Below, in pieces: positions 22,409 through 34,400 of a stretch of 64,000 bases of DNA. The notes under the pieces were generated by a model. That model made no database searches and had not been told where the DNA came from. It saw nothing but the letters and a program-made list of their open reading frames with translations. Position 1 is the stretch's first letter; the number at the start of each line of letters is the position of its first letter. A program made the position numbers and the translations under genes. This stretch comes from Corallococcus carmarthensis (GTDB lineage: Bacteria > Myxococcota > Myxococcia > Myxococcales > Myxococcaceae): contig NZ_RAWE01000004.1 of assembly GCF_003611695.1 (NCBI RefSeq), positions 62,001 through 126,000 on the forward strand, given 5' to 3'.

Positions 22409-25400
22409 GCGACACCCCGGCCCGTCAACGTCCCAGCGAGCGCGCCGGCGGGACCCGTCAGCGAGTCCAACCGCGCCTCTGGCTCCGCCACCACTCGTTC
22501 CAGCAGCCCCACGAAGGCCTCGCCCAGCGCCTCCACCGTCTCCTGGCGGAACAGCCCGGCACGGTATTCGAAATCGCCACTGAACCCATCCGGGCCCTGG
22601 AGCACGGACAGGGACACGTCACTCACGGTCATCTCCAGTTCCAGCGGTACGGGGCTCAGCGTGAGCCCGGGCAGCCCCTGCGTGTCCTCGCCGCCCTGGG
22701 CGAAGGAGAACCCCGCGGGCAGCGCTTTGGTGCTGCTTGCTCCCAACAATCGCATCAGTTCGGCGTGGGGCAGCCCCGCGTGGTCGAACGCTTCCAGGTA
22801 GGCGGTGCGCGCCCGGCGCAGCACCTCGCGGAAGCCTGGGTTGCCCGCGAGCGGCGTGCGCACCACGAGCAGGTTGGCGAACATGCCCGGCATCCGCTCC
22901 AGCTCCGGACGAACCCGGTGCGCGTGGGCGAAGGCCACCAGGGCTTCGTCGTGGCCCGAGGCCCGCGCCAGCACGACCTGGAAGGCCGCCATCAGGAGGA
23001 TGAACGGCGTCACGCCCTCACGGCGGCTCAAGGCGACGAGCTGCCCGGAGACCTCTGGCGGCAGCGTGAAGGGCACGTTCCTGGAGGCGTGCGCGCTGTG
23101 CCCGGCCTCGAGCGACGGCTCCGGAGTCAACGCTGGCAGGGGCAGGGGCGCTTCCAGTTTCCGTTCCCACCAGTTCCGCAGACCGTCCAGGACTCCATCG
23201 CGGAGCCATGCGTGCTGCCAGCGCGTGAAGTCGCGGTACTGCAAGGCGGGCTCGGGGAGCGGCGACTCCCGTCCCTCCTGGAAGGCGCCGTAGAGCACCG
23301 CCAGCTCCGACACCAGCACCTGCCCGGACACGAGGTCGGTGAGCGCATGGTGCAGGTTGAGGAGCAGCAGGTGCTGCTCTTCCGACCGCCGCAGCAGGAG
23401 CGCGCGCATCAGCGGGCCCTGCTCCAGGTTGAAGGGACGCCAGGCCTCTTCGTGGAGCCGTGACAGGACAGCCTCCTGATCCGGCAGGGCTCCCAGGTCG
23501 AGGCGTTCCAACGGGAGGACACTGGAGGCCGCGATGCGCTGGACGGGCACTCCGTCCACGACGGGGAACGTGGTGCGGAGGATTTCATGCCGTCGCACCA
23601 GCTCCGTCAGCGCCTGGGAGAGCGCCGTCTCGTCGAGCGGCCCGTCCACGCGGAAGGCCATGGGCACGGAGTTGAGCGGACTCGAGGGGCCTCCGCGCTC
23701 AGGAGACCAGTACGTCTGTTGGGAGAGGGAGAGCGGGAGCTCGTCCACGGTTTCGCCGGGCTCCACCGGAGGCGGCGCGGCGTGGAGGGCCTCCTGGGCC
23801 GAGCCGAGCTTCACCGCCAGCGCGGAGACGGTGGGAGCCTCGAACAGATCGTTGAGCGACAGCTCGCGGTCGAAGGTGGCGCGGATCCGGGTGATGAGCT
23901 GCGCGGCCAGCAGGGAGTGCCCGCCCAGCTCGAAGAAGTCGTCCGCCACACCCACGCGCTCGTGTCCGAGCATGTCGGCCCAGAGCCCCGCCAGCAGTTC
24001 CTCCGTGGGAGTCCGGGGCGCGACGTAGCTGTCCGTGAGCCCCTGCTGCTCCGGAGCAGGCAGGGCCTTGCGGTCGACCTTGCCCGCGGCCGTGAGAGGC
24101 AGCGAGTCGAGGAGGACGAAGGCGGAGGGGACCATGAAGGAGGGAAGACGCTGCTCAAGGAAGGAGCGCAGCTCGGAGTGCTGGGGCGGCTGGGAAGCGG
24201 TGACGTAGGCGACGAGGCGCTTGTCGCCAGGGACATCCTCGCGCAGCAACAGGGCAACGTCGGTGAGGAAGGGGTGGAGGCGCAGAGCGGCTTCCACCTC
24301 ACCCAACTCGATGCGGATGCCGCGCAGCTTCACCTGGTCATCGAGGCGGCCGAGGAACTGGAGGGAGCCATCCGGGAGCCAGCGGGCCCTGTCACCCGTG
24401 CGGTAGAGGCGTGCGCCGGGCGACGAGGAGAAGGGGTGCGGAAGGAAGCGCTCGGCGGTGAGGGAAGGCTGGCCAAGGTATCCGCGCGCGAGGCCGACGC
24501 CGGAGATGAAGAGCTCACCCGGAGCGCCGAGGGGAACGGGGCGCAGGGAGGAGTCGAGGACGAAGAGGGAGGTGTTGGGCCAGGGGGAGCCGATGTGGAG
24601 GGAGTCGGGGCCGAGGCGCGGGTTGATGGAGGCGCAGACGGAGGCCTCGGTGGGGCCGTAGGCGTTGAGGAGGTTGCGGCCCGGGGCCCAGCGGCGGGAG
24701 AGCTCGGGAGGGCAGGCCTCGCCAGCGGAGATGACGGTGCGAAGCGAAGGAAGCGCTTCGGGCTCGAGGAGAGCGAGGACGGAAGGGGTGAGGGTGGCGG
24801 CGGAGATGGAGTGGGCCGCGAGGAAGGACTGGAGGGGCGCGCCCGGCAGGAGTGCGTGGGCGGGAGCGAGGACGAGGCAGGCGCCCGCGAGGAGGGAGGA
24901 GAAGACTTCGCAGACGGAGGCGTCGAAGGAGGGAGAGGCGAACTGGAGGACGCGAGAGGAAGGGGAGAAGCCGTGGCGAAGGACGGCGGCCTGGGCGGTG
25001 TTGCAGAGGCCGCGGTGGTGAAGAAGGGTGCCCTTGGGCCTTCCAGTGGAGCCAGAGGTGTAGATGACGTAGGCGAGGTGGTCCGGCAGGACGCGGGAGG
25101 TGGGCGCCTGCGTGGGCTGACGGGCGATGGCGCGCCAGTCGTCGTCCAGGCACACGACCTGTTCACCCTGCGAGGGCAGCTCGTCGGCGATGGCGGACTG
25201 GGTGAGCAGGATGGGCGCGGCTGCGTCGCGCAGGATGAACGCGATGCGCTCCGGCGGATGGCCCGGGTCGAGCGGCAGGAACGCGCCGCCGGCCTTGAGG
25301 ATGCCGAGCATGCCGATGACCAGCTCTGGCGAACGCTCGCAGCACAGGCCCACGGGCGTGTCCGGTCCCACACCCGACAGGCGCAGGTGGTGGGCGAGCT

Positions 25401-28400
25401 GGTTGGCGCGTGAGTCCAGCTCCCGGTAGGTGAGCGTGGTGCCCTGGCACTCCAGCGCGGGGGCGTCCGGCGTGAGCGCGGCCTGGGCCTCGAAGAGGTG
25501 GTGCGCGCAGGTGTCCTGGGTGAAGGCGACGCGCGAGTCGTTCCACGCGACCAGCATGCGTTGACGCTCGTCGGGCGTCAGCAGCGTGAGGTCCGAGAGC
25601 CGGCCAGCGGGGGCCTCCAGGAGCTGCTCCATGGCGGTGCGCCACTGGCCCAGCAGCAACTGGACGGTGGCTTCGCTGAAGCGCTCCGTGTCGTACGACA
25701 ACATCAGCACCGTCGCGTCCTGGGGCATCACGCAGGCGGAGAGCGGGTAGTTGTTGCGGTCGAGCAGCTCGACGTCATCCATCTCCAGCCGCTGGGCCTG
25801 CTCCTTCACCTCGGCGGCCAACGGGTAGTTCTCGAAGACGAGGATGCTTTCGAAGAGCGCCGTGCCTCGCGGCACCTGGCTCCAGCCCTGCACCTGGACC
25901 AGCGGGCTGTGCTCGAACTGGCGCATCTCCAGCTGCTGCTCCTGGAGCTGCTGGAGCCACGGCACCAGTCCCTCTTGCGAGGGGATCCGCACGCGCACCG
26001 GCAGCGTGTTGATGAACAGGCCCACCATCCCTTCCACGCCGGGAAGCGCGGGGGGACGGCCCGAGACGGTGGCCCCGAAGACGACGTCGTCCACGCCCGC
26101 ATGGCGGCCGAGCACGAGTCCCCAGGTGCCCTGCGCCAGGGTGTTGAGCGTGACGCGGTGGCGGCGGGTGAAGGCCTGGAGCGCCTCCGTCATCGAGTCG
26201 GGCAGGCGGAGCTTCAGCTCCTTCACCGTCGGCAGTTCGCCGCTCTTTCGCACCGTGATGACGGAGTCCGGCAGCGGCGTGGGCGTCGTGAAGCCGGAGA
26301 GCGTCCGGCGCCACCAGGTCTCGGCCTCGCCCAGGTCCTGCTGCTTCAGCCAGGCGATGTAGCCCCGGTACTCCGGCGCCCGCTCCCTTTGGAGCGGCTG
26401 TCCCTGCTCGAGCGCGTCGTAGAGCGCGAAGAGCTCGTTGAACAGCAACCCCACGCTCCAGCCGTCCAGCAGCAGGTGGTGGAAGCTCCAGTGGCAGCGC
26501 CACTCGCCCTCCGCCACCCGCACCATCGCCACCCGTGACGGAGGCGTGCGCACCAGGTCGAAGCCCCGCTTCCGGTCTTCGTCCAGCAGTGCCTCCCGCC
26601 GCGCCTGCTGCTGTGTGGCGTCGAGCCCGCGCCAGTCGTGCTCCGTCCACTCCAGCGCGACCTTCGTTCGCACGACCTGGAGCGGCTGGGGGACCGCCTC
26701 CCAGAGGAAGGTGGTGCGGAGGATGGCGTTGCGCGCCACCAGCTCGCCAAAGGCGCGATGGAGCCGGGACATGTCCACCTGTCCCCGGAACGTCCACGCG
26801 AGCTGTTCGAAGTACACGCCCGAGTCGGGGCTGAGCCGCGCGTGGAAGAGCATGCCCTCCTGCACCGGCGAGAGCGGATAGAGGTCCTCCAGGTCCGGGG
26901 TCTGCTCCAGCACCTTCTCCAGCACGTGCCGGTCCAGCTCCGCCAGCGACAGGTCCACCCGGGGCAGGAGGGAGGCGCGCTGCGCGTGGTGCTCCGCGAG
27001 CAGCGCCCGCAGGGCCTCCAGGTAGCCATGGGCGAGCGACTCGATGGTGCCCCGCTCATGGAGGTTCTCGCTGTACGTCCAGGACAGCTCCAGCCGGCCC
27101 TGGAACACGCCCCCGTTCACCTCCAGGAGGTGGGAGCGCGGACCCTGGTCGCTCTGCGCGGGGCCGCTCGGTTCGGAAGCCAGCGCGAAGAGCGCCGTGC
27201 CCGATGCGAGCGAGTCCAGCTGCCCCAGGTAGTTGAAGAGCACCTGGGCGCGCGGCCGGGCCTGGAGCTTCCGCGAGTGCTCATCCCGGCGCAGGTACGT
27301 CAGCAGGCCGTGGCCCAACCCCCGCCCCGGCACCGCGCGCAGCGCCTTGCCCACCCGGCGCAGCGTGAGGAGCGGAGACTCGGAGGGCGCGGCCTCCAAC
27401 GACAGGGGCGACATCGCGGTGAACCAGCCCACGGTGCGGGAGAGGTCCACGTCGTCGAAGAGCTCCTCGCGGCCGTGGCCTTCGCGGTCCACCCGCAGCC
27501 GGGGCTGTCCCGTCCACCGCGCGAACGCGAGCACGAGCGCGGTGAGCAGCACGTCGTCCACCCGCGCGCGGAAGGTGCCGAGGGCCTCCTGGAGCAGGAC
27601 GCGCGTCTCTTCCACTTCGAGCGAGACGGTGAGCGTGCGGGCCGACGCGAGCGTGTTGTCTCCCGCCTTGTCCACGGGCAGCGGACGCACGGCCTGCGCC
27701 GGACCCGTCAGCCAGAACGGCAGCTCGCGCTCCAGGGCCTCCGAGCGCGCGTGGGCTTCCAACCGCTCCGCCCAGTTCTTGAAGGACGTCGTCTTGGGCG
27801 GCAGTGCCACGGGCTCGCCACGGCCCAGGTGCTGGTAGGCCGCTTCCAGATCCTCCAGCAGATACCGCCAGGACACCGCGTCCACCACCAGGTGGTGCAC
27901 TACGACCAGCAGCCGCTGGGAGTGGCCTTCGCCCCGGTCGAAGAGGGCGGCGTGGATCAGGGGGCCTTGGGACAGCTCGAGCCCGCGCTGCACGTGGGCC
28001 GCCGCCTGCTCCAGCGCGGAGGTTCGCGCGTCCTCGGGCACATGCGACAGGTCCACCTGGCTCAACACCGCCGTGGCCTCCGGCCCCGCGACGTGTTGCT
28101 CCCAGCCTTCCGCCGTGCGGGTGAAGCGCGTCCTCAGCGCGTCGTGGTGCCGCGTCACGTGGCCGAGCGCCTGCTCCAGCCGCGCGGCGTCCAGGCGCTC
28201 GCGGGGCTCCAGCAGCACGGACTGGTTGAAGTGGTGGGGCTCCGGCGAGGCCTGCTCGAAGAACGCGTGCTGGATGGGCGTGAGCGGCACGCGGCCGGTG
28301 ACGGGTCCCTGTTCGTCCGGGCGGGACGGGCCCTGCGTCACGACCGCTGCCAGCTCCGCGATGGTCTGGTGCCGGAAGAGCTGCTTCGGGGTGACCCGCA

Positions 28401-31400
28401 GGCCTGCCTGCCGCGCGCGGCTGCTGACCTGCATGCTGCTGATGGAGTCGCCGCCCAGCTCGAAGAAGTTGTCGTGGATGCCGATGTCCTCGCGCCGGAG
28501 CACGGAGGCCCAGACGGCGACCAGCGTGTGCTCCACGGGCGTCCGCGGCCCCGTGGCGACCCGCGCGATGGTGACGGGCTCGGGCGCCGGCAACGCCCGG
28601 CGATCCACCTTGCCGTTGACGGTGAGCGGCAGGGACTCCAGCGCCACGTACACCGTGGGGACCATGTACTCCGGAAGCCGCTGCTCCGCGTGCTCCCGCA
28701 GTGCCGCGGGAGACACCACTTCGCTCGGTGCCGGGACGACGTAGGCCACCAGGCGCGGGTGGCCCGGCGAGTCCTCGCGCACCGCGACCACGGCCTTGCC
28801 CACGGTGGAGTGCCGCGCGAGCACGCCTTCAATTTCGCCCAACTCGATGCGGAAGCCGCGCAGCTTCACCTGGAAGTCGACGCGGCCCAGGAAGTCCAGC
28901 TCGCCCGTGGCCAGCCAGCGGGCCTGGTCACCCGTGCGGTACAGCCGCTCGCCGGGGGCCGTGCCGAAGGGGTTGGGAAGGAACCGCTCGGCGGTGAGAT
29001 CCGCCCGGCCCAGGTAGCCCCGGGCGAGGCCCGCTCCGCCGAGGTACAGCTCTCCCGGCACGCCCACGGGCACGGGGTTCAGGTGGCCGTCCAGCACGTA
29101 GGCACGAGCGTTGGCCAGCGGACCGCCCAGCGTGGAGCGCGCCGCACCCCGCACCGCGCGGCAGGTGGAGTCCACCGTGCACTCGGTGGGGCCGTAGACG
29201 TTGAAGCAGTCGATGCGGGGATGCTCGGACAACGTCGCCCACAGCTCCGCGTCCACGGCCTCGCCGCCCACCAGCACGCGCAGGGGACGCCTGGAGCCCA
29301 AGCCCTCCTCCAGCAACAGGCGCAGGTGCGACGGCGAGCAATCCAGCACGTCCACCGCGTGGCGCTCCAGCCAGGCCACCAGCAGGGCCGCGTCCGCACG
29401 GGCTTCCTGAGGCACCACGCACAGCGCGTGTCCGTCCGCGAGCTGCACCAGCTGCTGCACGGAGGCGTCGAAGACGAGCGGGGCGTTGAGGGTGACGCGC
29501 AGCGGGCCCCGGCGCTCCGCGTGCGCGGTGTTCGCGAGCGCACCGCGCAGGTTCATCACCGACGCGTGCTGGATCATCACGCCCTTGGGCCAGCCGGTGG
29601 AGCCCGACGTGTAGATGACGTACGCGAGCTGCTCCGCACGGCCCGCGCGCGGCGGAGTGAATACGCTCTCACGGCCGAGCGCCTCGCGCACGGCGACGTC
29701 ATCCATGCACAGCACGGCCACCCCCGGCGCGTCGAAGCGCGGCGCGAGGTGCGTCTGGGTCACGACAAGCTGGGTCCCGCTGTCCTTCACCACGAAGGCC
29801 TGGCGCTCGTGCGGATAGGCCGGATCGATGGGGACATAGGCGCCCCCGGTCTTGAGGATGGCCTGCACGGTGACCACCAGGTCCACGCCGCGCTCCAGGC
29901 ACAGGGCCACGCGCGACTCGGCACCCACGCCCTGTTGCATCAGGTACCAGGCGAGGCGATTGGCTTGCGCATCCAGCTCCCGGAAGGTGAGCGTCCGGGT
30001 GTCGTCGAGGACGGCGAGCGCGTCCGGTGTGCGGAGGGCCTGGGCCTCGATGGCGTGGTGGAGGCAGTCCTCGCCCGGGAAGGCAGTGTCCGTGGCGTTC
30101 CATTCGCGCAGCAGCTGGCGCGCCTCCGCCTCTGGCAGCAGGGAGAGGCGGGAGAGGGGCAGGCCCGGCTGCGCGATGGCGGCACGCAGCAGGTGCTGGA
30201 GGTGCCCGGCCATGCGCTCGAGCGTCGAGGCGTCGAAGAGGTCCGCGTTGTATTCGAACGCGCCGCTCAGGCCTTCGGGCGTGACGGTCAGGAAGAGCGT
30301 GAGGTCGAACTTGGACGTGCGCTGCTCCACGCCCAGCGGGCGCAGGGTGAGGTCCGGCAACGCCAGCTCCCGCCGCTCGTCCTGGTCGTGGACGAACATC
30401 ACCTGGAAGAGGGGCGGACGGCTGAGGTCGCGCGCGGGCCGGAGCGCTTCCACCAGCCGCTCGAAGGGCAGGTCCTGGTGGGCATAGGCGCCCAGTGTTG
30501 TCTCCCGCACCTGGGCCAGCAGCTCGCGGAACGTGGTGGCTTCACCCAGCCGCGCGCGCAACACCAGGGAGTTGACGAACAGGCCGATGAGGTCTTCGGA
30601 CTCCGCCACGTTCCGGCCCGCGATGGGGGAGCCGACGCTGATGTCGTCCTGGCCCGAATAGCGGTGCAGCAGCACCTGGAAGGCGGCCAGCAGCAGCATG
30701 AAGGGCGTGACGCCCTCGCGCTGGCTCAGCTCGCGCACGGCCAGGGCCAGCTCCGCGGGCATGCGCACCGGGACGGTGGCGCCCCGGAAGGTCTGGGTCG
30801 CGGGGCGGGGCCGGTCGGTGGGCAGATCCAGGACGGGCGCCGCGCCTGAAAGCTGTTTCCTCCACCAGTCGAGCTGCGCATCCAGCGCCGGGCCGTGCAG
30901 CCAGCCGCGCTGCCAGGCCGCGAAGTCGGCGTACTGGAACGCCAGCTCCGGCAGGGGCGAGGGCTGGCCCGCGTGGAACGCCGCGTAGAGCGCTCCCATC
31001 TCCCGCACGAGCAGTCCCATGGACCAGCCGTCGGACACGATGTGGTGCATCGTCAGCACCAGCACGTGCCGGCGTGGATCCAGCCGCATCAGGCGCGCGC
31101 GCTGGAGCGGGCCCGTGGCCAACGCTAAGGGGCGCTGGGCCTCCTCCTGCGCCAGCCGCAGGGCCTCGGACAGGCGCTCCGTTTCCGGCAGGTGGCCCAG
31201 GTCCATCTGCTCCAGGGTGCGCGGAGCGGCCGTGGCGACGCGCACGAAGGGTCCGGCGTCATCGACGTGGAACGTCGTGCGGAGCGACTCGTGACGGCGG
31301 AGCACCTCGGACAGGGCGCCTTCGAGCGCCCCGGCGTCCAGGGCACCCTCCAGCAGCACCACCGCGGGGATGTTGTAGAGCGGGCTGTCCGGTTCGAGTT

Positions 31401-34400
31401 CTTCGAGGAAGAGCAGCCGCTGCTGGGCGAAGGAGGGCGACAGCCGGCCCTCGCGCGAGGTGCGCTCCAAGGGCGGCCGGTGCACGCCCTGACCGCGCGC
31501 GATGGCGGCCTCCACGGCGACGGACAACCCCGCCACGGTGGGCGCGTCGAACAGATCGCGCAGGGGGAGCTCCACCTGGAAGACCTTGCGGATCCGCGAC
31601 AGGACCTGCGTGGTGAGCAGCGAGTGGCCGCCCAGTTCGAAGAAGTCGTCGTGGAGCCCGACGCGCTCCACGCGCAGCAGCTCCGACCAGACGTCCGCGA
31701 GCTGGCGCTGCACGTCGGTGCGGGGGGCCGCGTATTCACGCTCGCGCGCCGCGCCCTGGACGGGAGCGGGCAGGGCGGCGCGGTCCAGCTTGCCGTTGGG
31801 TGTGAGCGGCAGCGCGTCCATCACGACGAAGGCGGACGGCACCATGTAGTCGGGCAGCGCGTCCTTCAGCGCGCGGCGGAGCACCACGGCGTCCAGCGTC
31901 TGGCCGGACGCGGGGACGACGTAGGCCACCAGCCGCTTGTCACCCGGCACGTCCTCGCGGACGAGCACGCCGGCGTCCTGGACCTCCGGACGGCTCCTCA
32001 CCGCGGCTTCCACCTCTCCCAGCTCGATGCGGAAGCCGCGCACCTTCACCTGCGTGTCCGCGCGGCCCAGGTACGCGAGCTGGCCGTCCTCGCGGAAGCG
32101 CACCACGTCGCCCGTGCGGTACAGCCGCTGTCCCGCGGCCGTGGCGAAGGGGTGCGGGACGAAGCGCTCGGCTGTCAGCGCCGGCTGGCCCAGGTAGCCC
32201 CGGGCCAGGCCCGCGCCCCCCAGGTACAGCTCACCGCGAACGCCGGGAGGCACCGGCGCAAGCCGCGAGTCGAGCACGTACACCTCCACGTGCCCCAGCG
32301 GCCGGCCGATGGGGGGCGCCTCTGCTTGCGCCACGCACTCCGTCAGCGTCGCCACCACCGTGCCTTCCGTGGGGCCGTAGGTGTTGAAGAAGCGCCGACC
32401 GGTGCCCCAGCGCGACACGAGCTCCGCGGGGCAGGCCTCTCCACCGGAGATGACGACGCGCAGCGCGGGCAGGTCCTCCGAGGGCGTCGCCGCGAGGACC
32501 GCCGGCGTCAGGCTCGCCACCGTGATGGCGGCCTCCCTCAGGTGATGCTGGAGCGGCTGGCCCGGAGCCAGCGCCTCCGCGGGCGCGAGGCAGAGCGTGG
32601 CGCCCGAGGTCAACGCGGTGAAGATCTCCTCCACGGAGATGTCGAAGCTGATGTTCGCGAACTGGAGCATCCGGCTTCCCGGGCCCACGCCGTAGAGGGG
32701 CGTCTCCGCGGACACCAGGGTGCATGCCGCGCGGTGCTCGATGAGCACGCCCTTGGGCCTGCCCGTGGAGCCGGACGTGTAGATGACATACGCGACGTGT
32801 CCGGGGCCGACTGCGGAGGGCAGTGCATCCCCGGGCTCGCGTGCGATGTGTTCCCAGTCCGAGTCCAGGCAGAGCACCCGGGCCGCATGTTCGGGCAGCT
32901 CCGACAGGAGCCGCTGCTGGGTCAACAGCACCGGCGCGGCGCTGTCCGCGAGCAGCAGGGCGAGCCGTTCCCGCGGCAGCGCGGGATCCATGGGCACGTA
33001 GGCGCCACCCGCCTGGAGGATGCCCATCATGCCGATGATGAGCTCCAGCGAGCGCTCCACGCACAGGCCCACGCGCACGTCCGGGCCCACGCCCAGCGCG
33101 CGCAGGTGCGCCGCGAGTTGACGCGAGCGCGCGTCCAGCTCCCGGTATGTGAGCGATCGCTCCTGGAAGACGATCGCGACCGCGTCGGGCGTGCGCGCCA
33201 CCTGCTCCTCGAAGAGCGTGTGCAGGCAGGTCTCCAGCGCGGGCTTCGCGCTGGCGTTGCTCCACGTGCGCAGGACCTGGTGCCGCTCGGCCTCCGCCAT
33301 CAGGGGAAGCGCCCATGCCCGCTGGGACGGATCCGCCACCAGGCCGTCCACCAACGCGAGGTAGCGCTCGCCCAGGCGGGCGATGGTGGCCGGGTCGAAC
33401 AGGTCGGTGCTGTATTCGAAGAGCCCGTTCAGCCCCTGCTCGTGCGGGGCCAGCGACAGGCTCAGGTCGAACATCGACGTGCCCGGGTGCAGGTCCAGCG
33501 GGCTGAGCGTCAGCCCCGCGAGGCCCTCCTGGCTCGAGGACGGGGACGTGTTCTGCAGGTTGAACATCACCTGGAAGAGCGGCGTGCGGCTCAGGTGCCG
33601 CTCCGGCTGGAGCGCCTCCACCAGCGTCTCGAAGGGCAGGTCCTGGTGGGTGTAGGCCCCCAGGCAAGCCTCACGCACGCGGCGCAAGAGCTCTCGGAAG
33701 GACGGGTCCCCGGACAGGTCCGTGCGCAGCACGAGCGTGTTGATGAAGAAGCCGATGAGCCCTTCCGTCTCGCGCCGGTTGCGGCCGGCGATGGGCGTGC
33801 CCACCACCAGGTCCTCCTGGGACGCATGGCGCGCGAGCAGCAGCTTGAAGACCGTCAGTAGCGCCATGAACGGCGTCACGCCCTCCTGGGCACAGAGGGC
33901 CTCCAGCTTGCGCCGCGTGGACGCGGGCAGGAGGAAGGAGTGCGTGGCGCCCCGCTGCGTGAGCGTGGCCGGACGCGGCCGGTCCGAAGGCAGCTCCAGG
34001 ACGGGGAGCGTGCCGCCCAGCCGCTGCTTCCAGTAGTCCAGTTGCGTGCGCAGCACGTCTCCCTGGAGCCAGTTCCGCTGCCACGCGGCGAAGTCGGCGT
34101 ACTGCAAGGGCAGGGGCGCGAGCGCGGCGGATGTCCCCGAAAGCCGCGCGGCGTAGAAGGTCACCGCCTCGCGGACCAGCACCTCCAGCGACCAGCCGTC
34201 GGAGATGATGTGGTGCATGGTCAGCAGCAACAGGTGCTCTCGCTCCGAAAGCTGCAAGAGCCCCACGCGCAAGAGCGGACCGTGCTCCAGGTCGAAGGGG
34301 CGCTGGGCCTCCTCCCGGGCCAGCCGAAGCGCTTCGGCCTCGCGCGCCGCTTCTGGCAGCTCGCGCAGATCCACGAGCGCGACCCTGGGCTCCAGTGACG

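Noticed and set aside
26638-30849. Long plus-strand open frame (about 1400 codons)
   Set aside because: Antisense to C-A-T-E modules of the NRPS; composition typical of a shadow frame and no recognisable motif.
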